This document shows positions 1 to 12,659 of a stretch of DNA of 64,000 nucleotides, one piece after another. The stretch is from the NCBI GenBank assembly GCA_013399855.1, contig VXAY01012532.1, positions 827,441 to 891,440 on the forward strand, given 5' to 3'. Position numbers and translations under genes: made by a program. How positions within the stretch are numbered: the first letter of the stretch is position 1; each line of letters starts with the position of its first letter. The DNA comes from Oxyruncus cristatus. Lineage: Eukaryota > Chordata > Aves > Passeriformes > Cotingidae. The notes beneath the pieces are model-generated. The model saw nothing but the letters and a program-made list of their open reading frames with translations. It did no database searches and was not told the origin of the DNA.

Positions 1-3000
1 GATGTTCATGTTCAGAGTACTTTTGGTACTCATCAGCTGGATTCCTAACTGGGAAAAATCAATCAGAAGCTCACATGCAGATGCACACCAACTGTGCTCA
101 AATCTCTGATGGGTAAATAAATGTCCAAGCAAAAAAATGGTTTGTTGAACAGCTTCAAAACAGCCCATGAAGAGACATATAGTGGATGGAGATACTCCAT
201 TTGTTGTCAAGCCTTACTCTGCCTACACTGGTTGTGTCAGTGTAAGGTCTGCCTGAGCTCAGACTGCTTGTATCAGGTGACTAAGAAGAAATTAGTTCTT
301 AATGATATACCTGTACATAGACATGACAATAATACATCCTAGACTTTGGAAACTAAGTTCTCTAAACTTCTGCATCTGTCTCTCCTTTTTCTCCTCCTCT
401 CATGAGTTTTCTGGTTCACCTAATTTATAACTTTCCTGCAGGTGGAAAAAAGTACTTAGAATGTCAAAATATTTATCTTAGTTTTCTTGATTACTCAAAT
501 TTCTCTATCTTAAACTTTGGTCATGTCATATATTTGTTTCTCATTTCAGTGTTAGTAATTTCCATGCATATTATGGGTTTGGAAGATGAGTGTTGGCATT
601 GTGAACAGATATCAAAGAATCAAACTAGTAAAGAGCAAAAATATTTGAGTAGAAATACGTGGGAAAAAATAATTTTGAATATTTTAAAAGAAAAACACAT
701 ATTAATAAAATCAGTCTAAATGTAATCTTCCTCATTAATCCTGAACTGATGATACACGATGAATTCTCCGAGAGTTAAATAACGTTTATAACTCACTACA
801 TTATTTAGTTATTAGAAGGACCTGTGAAGCTACCTTTTTAGACATCCTACTTCCAAAGTTGGTACTTCAGACATTACCAGAAAGAATTGCAAACAATTTT
901 GGGGAGTATGAGCAGGAGAAAAACAGGCTACCAGGAACACTAAAGAGTTTTAAAAGCAGAAGTGCAAAATCAAAAATAGGAAAAAACCCACATTACTCAC
1001 GTTTTTAGATAAATCAAGGCAACCCAAACTGGTTGATTATGTGAAACAACCCACAATAATAAAATGATGCAAATTCAGTAGGTGTGAACCCTGTCCAGCT
1101 GCTACTTAGATTCCATCTCTAATTTACAATGGCAATTTGAGCTGGCCAGTATTTGCAGCATTAACTGGCAGATTTTTAAGTTTTAGTAGATAAGAGCTAA
1201 CACAGTTTCTTACAGTTGTGTATTCCAGCAGTAGTTTTCAAGAAACTTCTGGCAGTGAGCTGCATTATTTTGTTACACTGCTATACATTTCTTAGTAGCC
1301 TGTATTCATTAGTTTGATAAATTGGGCCAGAAGTGTCCTGACAGTCTGTTTCTTTGGCTTTGCTAAAAGTCAAGCCTACTACCATTAACCTAGAATGAAC
1401 ATTTGTAGTACACATTAAATTTCCTGGTAAATTTTTTCCTTAACCTTTAGATTTGAGCACTACAGACGGGAATGGAATCCATGACATATAAATTATTATG
1501 TAGGATGCATATATTCCAACTGGGTTTTTTGCACTGTTTATATAGAAAATGTGTTTTGAGTTGAATGGTGAAAAAGATTTTCGGAAAAAGACTTTTTCAA
1601 TCACATCTACAGGTAAATTATCTATTTAAGCTCTTATAATTTAAAAAAAAATTCTTTAGACAGAACTTCATATAAAATTGCCATAAAGTAAAATTGTTTT
1701 CAGTAAAAAAAATTGTAGTAATTAAACTCTTTTACCATTATAAATTACATTTCTGTTTACTGACATATGCAGCTGAACTATTTAGTGACATATCTATTGC
1801 ATTATGTTCACATGACTCTCTGAAGACCACTTAATGTTATTGAGTGACATGGTACATTTCTCCAGTATACATATTCCTGTTCATACACACTTAGTTCTTC
1901 AAGCTGCAATGAAGAATGGATGTGATAACTGCAGGAATTCATCTCAGGTTGTTTTTTGATTATTTCAAACAGTCATGCAAACCAAACAGCCTGACAGTCA
2001 TCTGAATAGTGTGACCCTCTAAGGTTAGTCTTGACACAAGTCAGTGAGTGTCGTGTCTCTGGCTCTCCAGGCTGGCCAAGTGCAGACAGCCTCAGAGCCT
2101 CAACTGGCTTTGGGGGACCTTTGCCAGCAACACCTCCGTGTGCTCTAGTTTTGGAGAAGAACTGAGTGTTGCAAACATAATTTCCTAAATAACCCACTCA
2201 TAGCAGTGATAATTTAATATGCCCTTACCTTAAAGTTTGGGATTAAAGATCAACCTTAACTGCATGTCTTATTTACATGTCTGCAATCTCACTTAAGTCT
2301 AAAGCTATTTTTTCTGTTCCCTATCAAGTTACTTTTCTATAATTATTCACATTGCAACACTGTCTGTCTTAATATTTTCCCTGATGTTAAGATATAGTTC
2401 CATTTGTTGGCTGTTCTGGATGTCTTGTTCTCTCTTCTCAGTCAGTGGACCTGTGAGCCAAATTTAGAAGTGATATGTAAGGTGCTGTAAGACAGATCAC
2501 ACAACATTCTCTTGAATTCCCTCACTATTTCGTACTCTGCTCTTCATAATGTGAAAGGCAATGTAACACAATATAACTCTCATACAAAGTGGTTGAAAGG
2601 AGTTGGGAAAGCCAAAGCATCTCCTTCAATAAATTATGCTTTCTCCTAGCTGTTTATTATATGAGCTAACTTGGTTTTAAGTACAGGAGGTCTAAGGGAG
2701 AGAATAAGGTAATAAACACATATCTGAGGTAATTCCATTAGTTGTGGTTGCACTGGCAAGTTTCTAGACAAACCATGCAAAAGCATAGGCTCTGCGTGGG
2801 CTAGTTCAGCTCATAGGCAGGTTAATTGCAGGTCTGCCTGTCTTTGTGTATTTGGGAAGACATTATGCTCTCAAGTGAGCAGAATCAAGCCGTCTAAGAA
2901 CCATTTTTCATGGGAAATACGATTGAGATACCCACTGTCTCATGCTGATTCAAAGACAGAGGAGTATACAAAAAAGCTACTGAACTCTCTGAATTGATTC

Positions 3001-6000
3001 CATTATTTTTGGTATCTGATCTTCTGAGTAAATAAAACGGAGTTGACTATAAGTCATTCTGTCTGCATTACTCCTCACTTTTACCTCGTGCATCACATCT
3101 GAGTTCAACTCTACGCCTTCAACTGAACTATCTGTTTTGATGGCAATCTCACCCATTAGGCAAAATAAAACATCCTCTGTTTAAAGATAATTTTGCTTAG
3201 AAAAATAATATTTTTTTCCTGAAAGAGAAAGAGAGATTTATTTTCTGCTTTGGTCTAAGTGAACTAGTCTGAATTGTCAGAATCTGGCAGAGACTCTCGT
3301 ACACAGTGGCTGCTGACAGAGAGAGAGAACGAAACACGAATCAGGGTGTCCAGAAGCTCTGGATGAAATATAGAAAGAAATAAAAGTAAATATATGGGGG
3401 AGAAACAGTGGAAACATATTGTGAATGTGAAAGCTGAAGTAGTTTCTCTGAAGCATATTAGTATTGCCTCTGCAGAGAAAAAATTTAAAGCTCAGAGAAA
3501 ACAGCTAGGTACCTCCTGTTTAAAAGTTCTTGGAGGGAGTGGCAGGAAAAAGGAATCTAATTTTTAAAAAGAACAGGTCTGAAAGATGGAGTTTCTGCAG
3601 GCTCTCACTATTCTAGTGGTTCCGTCCTGTCTAAATATTTCCCCCAGGTATTCATTACCTTTCATGATGCTTCATTCTGACAACTCGCGTTACACTGAGT
3701 AACTTATGGGAACTGAAATACACATTAATAGGCTTTCTACATTCATTTTTCCAGAAGGTGATGTGTTAGCAATAGAACCTTTGCACTCAATCCTCTTTGT
3801 CACAAGAAGAGGGCAAATCGTGTCTTGAAAAATTCTAACCCTGTTGTGGAATTTTCAGCAACAAAGATTTCAGTGTTGCTGATATGATCATATTATTAAA
3901 GAATGGATAACAAAATAAGAATGGCACTCTAGTTGCATGCATATTCTCTATATCTGAGAACTTTGTATCATATATATATAGTCATAGAAATTAATAAGTA
4001 TCATGCCTTTATTTTCTCTTGAATATAAAAATATTTGAATGCAAAAGTTACTTTATGTCTAAATTAATCTCCATCTTCTGTGCTAGTCAACTTTCACTTC
4101 ATGGTACAGAGACCTCCTGCAATACTTGCCTTGCACAAGCATCCTGAAGTCATTGCCTAACTTGGAATTACTTCAGGAGAAGTATTAATACATGATTTTA
4201 ACACACAGTTTCACTGTTAGGAAACATTACTTTTTTTTTAAACCTGGATCAAATATTAAAAGGATGAACATTTTCATTCTGCTCAATTTCAATGTCAGTA
4301 TCAACATTAAAAACAGTTTTGGTGAAGCTTCAGTTTTATCTGCATTATAGAACAAAATAGTATATAGGAGTAATTTTTCTTTGTTTTCAAGGGGTAAAAA
4401 TGGATTGTCCGAGTACTTTGGGCTGTGATTCCTTAAGAAAAGGCTACACTATTTGTTACCTCTAATAATTTATAAACAGTCTTGTCTCTGAGTAAAGACA
4501 CACAAAATACTAACCTGAAAGTAACATTGACATTTGAGTACTGACATTTTGTGTATACAGCAGATCTAGAATTTTGCAAAGTCAAGATGGTAAGAAATTC
4601 AGTCTCCTTCACTGAATTGATCATGTTGATGTGGAAAAGTTCACTAGCCACATAAATGCATGCTTGGTTTTAATAGTCCTGTCAATATAACTTTTTCCTT
4701 GCATGTATATAATCCTTATAGTTATTCCATAACAAAAAAAATTAAATCCATCTAATATTTTAGGATATATCCATAGGTATTTGAGTTCTTTAATTCTAAA
4801 AGTCCCCTTTCTCCTATGTGGCATTTCCTTACTGTAACTCAGGTTGGAGAGTGGAAAACCCCCAATATATTCTATGGTTCCTATTCAGTTAATTAGTATA
4901 CACTCAGGAGTTATTCTTCTGTGGCAGACCTACCCATAATTGAATTTATGTCAGATAAGATGTTGTACTTATACATCCACAGGCAGCATAAATGAAGACA
5001 TCACCCATAAGGCACACAAAGATTTCTCTTCCCTAACGCCTCACTGAAACAGCTGCTATTTGTTTTAAGAGTATTGTGCAGATGCTTAAACAAGCAAGGG
5101 ACTGATTTACCTGACTTCTAAGAATAGTCAGTCATTGTTCCAGTTGATAATATATGAGGTCATGCTATCTCATGGCATGAATGATTGATGACAATGTTTT
5201 GCCAACTTATTATCATTGATGTAAGAATCACCTATGTAATATTTCAGCAATTACAAATGTCAGAGCAATTTCTGACAGGTTTGGGGCATTGTTAATTGAC
5301 TTAGACAATCACAAACTCAAAACCTGGACTGGTATATCCTTCAGTTTTTCATCTCAGAAGGACAGATTTCTTTGCAAAATTACAAGTCATTGCACATTTC
5401 TAAACTGAGAAATACACAGCAGGGAAACAATTTTTTTATTTGTACTGTGTTATTTCCTTTTCTGGTTGTAAATTTCATTCTGAATATATACTAATAGAAA
5501 AAAATGTTACTATTAATAAATTATATGAGGGAAAGGCAGCATCTAATTGCAACATGTTCTATTCACAGGCCCTCCATCTCTGGCCCACACAGGCAATGAA
5601 GTCAACTGGGCAAGTTGACATTGATTCATCCACATGGTCTCAGAGCAACACAAGATTTCTTCGTGACAAGAGAATTACCACTTGCTTTTTACTTGCTTCT
5701 TTGCATCATTTTTGTACAACTCTTGCAGTGCAAAAGGGCAATGAACAAGGTTAGAAGCTAATCCTTGGTCATAAGGTGATGCACAACTAAAAGTGAAAAC
5801 AAAACCCCTAAAATACAATCAACTCGGATAAACTTAATTAAATTACAAAAGAGCTACTGTATCATTACTACAGGGCATTCAGTTAGTATCCAAAGAGATT
5901 GTGATTAACAGATGCATGTACTGGATCATTTTCCTTGCATAAAAACAAAACAATGGAAAATGATAATGTGTATTTAATACTTACCATATTGAACAGTTAA

Positions 6001-6306
6001 AAACTTTCATATTCTGCAGTATTTATTCAATTATGGGAAAAGACTCGTTAAAATAAATAGAGCATTTTAGCTCACCCTGTGAGAAACTCCTATTAAGGAC
6101 AAATGTTTGAGTCAGAAAATTTCTTAAGCTTTAAAAATAAACTGTATGGCTAAAAGAGATTCTTCAAAATGCATACTGAAAATGTTTTATTCTTCTTCTG
6201 TTTTTACAGATGTAAATCATATTTCATATAAACTGGCAAAAGAAAGTACAGAATTTAGGACACACTGTCTAACCACACCGTACTACAGTTTTCAATTCAT
6301 AATCCA
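1..6306. other. AT-rich single-copy sequence, no gene recognised
   Basis: No recognisable repeat or gene. Open frames are short (at most 105 codons, 402-719 plus) with no recognisable domain and a composition typical of AT-rich intergenic DNA. The one compositional departure is a GC-richer patch at about 1973-2200, described separately. Confidence 0.6.
1973..2200. other. GC-richer patch of unknown nature
   Basis: About 230 bases richer in G and C than the flanking sequence. The minus strand carries a 74-codon open frame (1973-2197) rich in Gly, Pro and Arg with no motif I recognise. It could be an old repeat remnant, a former exon or chance; nothing in the sequence decides. Confidence 0.25.
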
Positions 6307-6363
6307 TTTTATTTTATTTTATTTTATTTTATTTTATTTTATTTTATTTTATTTTATTTTTTT
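6307..6363. repeat. (ATTTT)n microsatellite
   Basis: About ten uninterrupted ATTTT units. Length is likely polymorphic. It creates a spurious Phe/Ile/Leu-rich open frame on the plus strand. Confidence 0.95.
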
Positions 6364-7314
6364 AGTCAACAATTTATAATAAGCCCGAGCAGTTAGAATC
6401 ATAAAGAAATACTCTACAGTCAGTGACTGATTGTCCCTTGATTAGATGCTGCTCCAGATTGCATTTGTTCACATCACCTGTTTCTTTCTATGTTCAGGAT
6501 CCACAACTGCAATCAAATCTCAGACATAAACAAATAATCACAGTCTACTGTAGCTGAAAGTAGAGTTCTATTTACACAGAGGAGAGTCCTACTGTCTTTT
6601 TCAAAGCACAGAGAATGAGGGTTTGCCACACACAAAGAAAAGAATCTGAACCTTTCATTTCTCTTTCTGATTTAGTACCACAAAGTCTGCAGAGGGATGC
6701 TAGATCAAGTATGGAGTGTGATACTCTGTAATATCAACTCCAATCCGAAGTATAAGTTCTAGTTTATTCTTGTTCCTAAGGAAACATTCCCAGGCTCAAG
6801 TGTCACCTGCCTGTAACATTACTCAAGTATGGTCTCTGAGGCTGATCTGAGCCTAATCTTGGAAAATATGTCTCGCCTTACTTAACATTACTGCTCAAAC
6901 CAAACATTCTACAAATAATCAGGAAAATTATCTTCTTAAAGGAATTGCATTTTAATTTTAAGGAAACTTCATACTGTTCTAGACTAACATCATGATTTAA
7001 CCCCAGATGTCGAGCAAGTACCATGCAGCCATTTGCTCATTTCCCCTGTCTCCTGCCCCACAGGTGGGGAGGAGAATAGGAAGGGAAAAGTATACCTTGA
7101 GGGTTGACATAAGAACAGTTTAATAATTGAAACAAAGTAAAATAATAATAATAATAATGATAAGGAGAGGGAGAGACAGTAACAGGACACAAGAAAAACA
7201 AGTGATGCACAATAAAATTGCTCACGACCTGCTAACTGAGATCCAGCCCATATCTAAGTCATGATCAGCTGCCCTGACATGTAACTCTCCCAATTTATAT
7301 GCCAGGCAATGACA

Positions 7315-7966
7315 CATGAGCCAGCAGTGTTCCCAGGTGGCCAAGAAGGCCAATAGCATCCTGGTCTGGATCAGGAACAGTGTGGCCAGCAGGAACAGGG
7401 AAGTGATTCTGCCCCTGTACTCAGCACTGGTGAGGCCACACCTGGAGTGCTGTGTCCAGCTCTGGGCCCCCCAGTTCAGGAAGGATATGGAGGTGATGGA
7501 GCAGGTCCAGAGAAGGGCAATAAGGTTGGTGAAGAGACTTGAGCACAAGTCCTATGAGGAGAGGCTGAGGGAGCTGGGGTTGTTTAGCCTGGAGAAGAGA
7601 AGGCTCAGGGCAGACCTCATCACTCTCTACAACTACCTGAGAGGAGGTTGTAGCCAGGTGGGGGTTGGTCTCTTCTCCCAGGCAACCAGCTTTAAGACAA
7701 GAGGGCATGGCCTTAAGCTGTGCCAGGGGAGGTTTAGGTTAGATATTAGAAAGAAATTCTTTACAGAGAGAGTAATAAGCCATTGGAATGGGCTGCCCAG
7801 GGAAGTGGTGGATTCTCCATCCCTGGAAGTTTTTAAGATGAGGTTGGATGTGGCACTTAGTTCCATAGTCTAGTAACCACGGTGGTGTTGGACCAAGGGT
7901 TTGACTTGATGATCTCAGAGGTCCTTTCCAACCCGTCTGATCGTCTGATTCTGTGATTCTATGACA
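7315..7966 (+). mobile_element. CR1 LINE 3' end, nested inside type A LTR
   Basis: A 5'-truncated CR1. It holds the C-terminal part of ORF2, then the CR1 3' untranslated end (GATGATCTCAGAGGTCCTTT) and the terminal ATTCTGTGATTCTATGA repeat. ATGACA occurs at both junctions (7309-7314 and 7961-7966), which may be a short target duplication or microhomology with the tail. Its position inside the LTR shows it arrived later. It is the best preserved CR1 3' end in the window. Confidence 0.95.
7316..7873 (+). pseudogene. CR1 ORF2 C-terminal remnant, 185 codons open
   Basis: This frame encodes the C-terminal end of the CR1 ORF2 polyprotein, downstream of the reverse transcriptase catalytic core. Hallmarks in order are a [17 protein letters not shown] segment, an [20 protein letters not shown] segment and a final [16 protein letters not shown] segment before the TAG. 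No endonuclease or RT active site is present, because the element is 5' truncated. The first Met is only the first ATG in the open part and not a real start. Known family role: ORF2 carries endonuclease and reverse transcriptase for LINE retrotransposition. Inference: non-functional, but young enough to have kept the frame without a stop. Confidence 0.9.
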
Positions 7967-8036
7967 TTCTACAGTATGGAATACCCCTTTTGCCAGTTTG
8001 CGTCAGCCATCCTGGCCATGCTCCCTCACGGCCTTT

Positions 8037-9017
8037 TGAGCAGACTGAAATGGTCAATGGCTTAAACACTGTTAAAATCACTGAAAGACTTTTGCTCATT
8101 GTAGTAAACTGTGTAGGGAAACAACTTCTTACTGAAGCCCACCCTCCCCAAATATGCCTACTAATTTGAACTGTGATGGGAACTTGAGATAAGATAAGGG
8201 TGATACTATTGTCCAATTATATTACGGAGAAGAACTTATCTGCAAGTGTGAGAGACTGGAACACTTATGGCTCAGACAATCAAGGCCCAAGCTGACAATG
8301 TGCAAATTAACTACCTAGGTGCTGAGGATGTGCAAAGCTGCCACCTCAGGCTACAAGCTGGATGTTGAACAAGATAAGGAGAGAGGTAAATCCTAAGAGG
8401 TGGGGTAGGGGTTCTTTGTCCATACACAAGTGACTCAGCTGTGATAACTCCCTACTGGAGAAGTACCAAACACTCACATGAAGCTTCAAGGTATTCATCT
8501 CTGCTGATGGGCCATGACAGACTCAACTGCACTGACATAACAGGCAGCTATAATGTCTTAGAAGGGTCAAAGACTCCTGAAATGTCCTGTGATCCAGTAT
8601 TACATCATCCATTGTTAAACTCCACTCCCCACTGGAGGTACCAAGGTGTTTCCAACCTAGCCCAAGCATAATAAAACCCCCATGAACTTCCCTCACCACC
8701 CTGGGCTTCCCGTGATAGATCCAGGCTGCAACCATCGCTTTTACAAGACTGGGACTCTCACCACCAGGAAAACCACAAGAAGAGGATCAATGGGATGCCA
8801 CTGGAATCCACAGAGTGGTGGTATTTTTTCTGCTTAATCTGTCTCTCTGTCACACTCTCCTCCTCCTCCCACCCCGTTTTCCTATTTCTGTCTATTTGAC
8901 TCATATTTACTGTTAAATAAAAATCCGTACTACTGACTTTGGCATATGGTCTTGTTTGCACCTCAGTTCAGACAGAGGTATCTCTCCACCTAAGAGGAGT
9001 TTGCTGTGATTCTCACA
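8037..9017 (+). mobile_element. ERV LTR, type B copy 1
   Basis: A solitary LTR on the plus strand, recognised by alignment to the reverse complement of 57638-58460. Shared landmarks are TTAAACACTGT near the start, a GATAAGA...CTATTGTC block in U3, ATGGGATGC followed by GAGTGGTG, a pyrimidine-rich stretch, and the poly(A) signal AATAAA in TTAAATAAAAATCC (about 8914-8924). A TATA-like CATAATAAAA lies near 8668. It ends ...TTCTCACA. No convincing target duplication was found. It truncates the type A LTR to its left, so it inserted later or accompanied a deletion. Confidence 0.75.
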
Positions 9018-12000
9018 GGGTCCTAATATCCCCAGATGCCTTAACACATTGTACTCAGGGAAGAAAACAAAAGACAAAGGCTTAGACTGATATTACAGTA
9101 AGACCACAGGATGGCCACAGAGATTATTACAGTGGGTGCCCTTTTAAATATCATCAAATCAATTCTACGCAAATCAATTCTCATTGAATTCATCTAGCCT
9201 ACTGTTCACTCTGCTCTGAGCAATAATCCTATTTGGTGCTATTCTCAGCAACCCCTGGGATAATAACAAAATTCCTTGGCTTGCTCCACACGTCTCTTGG
9301 TAGTGAGTTTCCCTGTGCATGTGCACTTTTAAACCCAGGGTTAATAAGGCAGTCACTTGTTTATTAGACACATTAATATTTGCTCCTGTCACTTGATGTT
9401 GTACTGTGACATATTTCAAGGGAAAAATTTCTTTTTTTGGGAGAAGGTAGAATGTTCAAAAGTTCTGAATCACATACATCACAAATGTTTCCCAGTTTTG
9501 GTTCATCAAGCCCACAGGGAATGGGTCAAGTGGTATTCATTTTGTTTCTTCAGATCTAGAAAGCTATCTTTTGAAGACTGTACTTTCTTGGTTAGCAAGT
9601 AGAAGACTGCATTGAGAGAAAAAGACTAAACACAAGTCAATATTTTATGGGACATGACATATAACCTGTGTATTGCTGGTTTGTGAACGTGAGACAAACT
9701 TTTACACTTTAGATCACGTGCATGTTGAGGACAACAACACATTAACATTTGATGTTAACAATTTCTGTGTTAAAACAGGTCTCCTGCCCTATGAATCTTA
9801 AAACTAATGGAATTTATGTGCTGGTTTATGATTGTATTAATTGATTTTAAATGTTATTTTTTTCTTTCTGAGTTCCCCTCAATAATGATAATTCTTTCAC
9901 AGTTTCCTACCTTACGTTGTCAAACTTATATAATAGCCTCAGAAAACAAGTGTTCATTAAAGCAAACAGTTCTTTCCTCTGGAGAGAAATCATAAGACAG
10001 AACCAACCACCTTCATTGTATGAAGGTTAGTCCCTCTTCATGTGAGGTTCATTCCTAGTAAAGCATAAGAAGCACAGTTGCAATACCTTCAAGTTGCAAG
10101 ACTTTTGCTAATGTGCTAGCTCAGTTCATCTGGACACTGAACAAGCTACACAGAAACAATTTCCACAGTCCCTAATATTTGTTCTGCAAGGCAGAAAAAA
10201 AAGAAAAGGTTCCTTATTCCATACCACTGGATCAGAGATCAGGGCAATGCTCGCTCAGAAAGAACAAGGATTTCTCTTTCTCTTTAATGTATTGTGTGGA
10301 ACAATTCATAATTCAGCCCTTATTCATGGCTATAAAGCCCTATACCCATACTTATAAAGAACAAAATATTATTCTTTACTGACTGAAGAAGTTTAGGCAA
10401 TAACAAGTATATTTCTAACTTGTTAAAATGCTATCTTTTTAAAAACTGTCTATATATTTAAATGCTTAGAATTCCCTAATTCTGAATTTTACAAGTCTCT
10501 GCTTGATCCTTTAATGGAAACTTTAAGCAATTAGACATAGAAAATAAAATATTAGACCTAAAAAAAATCATGTTCCGCTGATTCATTTAGAGAGCAAAAC
10601 TAATTATTTCATTTTTTTTCTAATAACAGTAACATGCTCACACACATACATAAACTATGTAGCAAAATGTAATATTTTCCTTTATTTCAGGATTTTATTT
10701 TAAAAACTAATAATTTTTGCAGTTACTACCTCTTTGTCCTACTTTTCCTCTGAAAAACACCATAGAATAAATGAAATTATATGTCTGCAGCCAGAATGTT
10801 GAAGTATTATGCAAACAAAATTCCAGCTGAGATAATTTGGATCTGTCAATAAAGTAAAAATTAATAAACCACCTGAGCTGAAAGTCTTGAGGTGAAAATG
10901 AACAAATACTTCAGAGTTTTTGGCATGTGCACTATATTGGTTCATGTAATAGAAAACACCATAGAAATTTAAGTAATCTAATAACAAACAAATCAGAGTC
11001 CAAAACTACAAAATAATCCCATTAATTTTGTTCCTTTTCACTGATTCTTGTAAGGGATAGTTTTAAAGGCCCATCTTTAGGGCTGCAGTTCTGTAAATCA
11101 TCTTGCAGTATCAGGGCTGACTATCTGATAAAAAGCTTTTTCTGTTGTGTAACAAACAGCACTTGTATTTCATTGCCAAGCAAAAAAATGATCATTGACA
11201 AAGTAAGAGATTATTACTGTCCAGAAAGGAGGAAAAATATCTTTTTACACTGAAATTTTAGGTGCTTAGTAATTTTGGCAAAAGGTTTTTTCTTTCTATA
11301 GCAGTATCATATTCATGTCGTTTACAACATTCAGTAAATGCAATAGCACAGGTCTCTAAACCCATTTAACTGAAGGGTGTCATTTACAAAATTTTCACGG
11401 AAAGTATTTTTTACTAATTCCAGAACAAAAAAATTCAATGCAAAACTTTGTATAATTACTCCCTGTATAATTACTCTCATGGTAATAGCTCAGAGAATAT
11501 TCTGTTCCATGTAAATCATAAGGGATCATATATCAGCTTTCACTAGCACAGCCTAAAAGAAATTTGTGTACTACCCAAAACACTCACCCAAAATCAACAG
11601 AATTCAAGCCTAAATAATCATACCTTTCTTTATTATACAACATTTGGTCAGAACTAAATTTGTTCTCACAGCACAGCAGAACACAAGCTATATTGATAAC
11701 TCATTATAAACACAGGGAACCATTGATTCTTGCTTTAGTTTTATATAAATAAATTGCTATACTGCTTTTATGTCTTTACTGCTGCTTAGCAATAAAGGCT
11801 TCATCCTGGAAGGACACTTTTAACGCTTAATTGTCTACAGTCATCAATCATTGGAAATATGAGCATAAAGAACACTGGAATGAATGATGAATAAACATCA
11901 CCGTGAGCCAAGCTCTAACCTTCTTCCTCAGTTTTCACTCAGCCTTCGTTTAGGCAGACCTCTTGTGAAGACAGTGGAATTTATAAATGAACCATTACCT

Positions 12001-12099
12001 ACAGCTCAGTGTGTGGCTTAGCCTCTAATGTCCGCAGGACAGTTAGACTCCCACTGCTTACTTCCTCACATTAGAGAATGATTGGTAGGACTTGAAAGC
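9018..12099. other. Single-copy AT-rich sequence, nothing recognised
   Basis: No repeat family, RNA gene or coding frame is recognisable. Open frames are under 85 codons and look random. Confidence 0.55.
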
Positions 12100-12655
12100 A
12101 TATGTGTCCTTGCCTCGAACCCTTTGTGTTTGATTGGTCTGTCAATGCCCCAGGGAAGTTGAGACCCTTGTGCCCAACCAGTCTGTCAGTGTCCTGTCAT
12201 GGAGACCCCACTGACCAGTCCTGCTGTATCAGAGAGTGCTTCAACTGCTTGGGGATATGCACCAACAGCATATCAGAGTCGAATCCTTTATTACAGTTTA
12301 GAAAGAGAGACACCCTCCTGGATCTCTCCCCTCTTAGTGAAGTATGTTATCCACTGCTGGCAACTGCTAGTGCCCCTGAAAGACTCATGGTAAACAGTTT
12401 ACAGAATAACACACATTATTAATAAACACACTGATAATAGCAAATTGTAACAGGTTAAGCTTTGAAGATTGACAGTGATAGTAACTGACTGCAAAAGACA
12501 AATTTAAAGCAATACACAGACAAACTCTAATCACCAATGAAATCTAGCTCAAGATAATCATTTAGCACAAATAGAATACAGTTCTTACCCACTAGGTGTC
12601 CCTATGGGGAAGAAGACAGGTTCAGCCTATCAAATGATCCCAGAAGTTATGACAG
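12100..12655 (-). mobile_element. Possible ERV LTR (type G), weak
   Basis: Read on the minus strand, this stretch has LTR-like order: AT-rich sequence, a moderately GC-rich part, AATAAAGGATTCGACTC (poly(A) signal at about 12286-12291) and then a U5-like GC-richer end. No second copy lies in the window and no terminal TG/CA pair or target duplication could be fixed, so this is inference from layout only. Confidence 0.3.
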
Positions 12656-12659
12656 AGTC

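Larger units (their letters stand above)
6991..8036 (-). mobile_element. ERV LTR, type A copy 1, interrupted by a CR1 and truncated
   Basis: An endogenous retrovirus LTR on the minus strand. The plus strand opens with ATGATTTAACCCCAG, matching the edge of the copy at 23570-24105, and both copies share the blocks AGTTTAATAATTGAAA and CAATTTATAT / AAATTTATAT; the latter reads as a TATA box (CATATAAATT) on the minus strand near 7293-7302. LTR sequence runs 6991-7314, stops at a CR1, and resumes at about 7967 with TATGGAATACCCCTTTTGCC, which aligns with CTGGAATATCCTTCTGGCC of copy 2. It ends at about 8036 where a type B LTR begins. The last 200 or so bases expected from copy 2 are absent and do not reappear beyond that LTR. 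Confidence 0.75.

Noticed and set aside
402..719. 105-codon plus-strand frame
   Set aside because: No domain, composition typical of AT-rich non-coding DNA, and no splice or promoter support.
6146..6379. Phe-rich frame at its 3' end
   Set aside because: The Phe/Ile/Leu repeat is the (ATTTT)n microsatellite translated.
7222..7866. Minus-strand open frames across the CR1
   Set aside because: These are shadows of the plus-strand CR1 ORF2 remnant.
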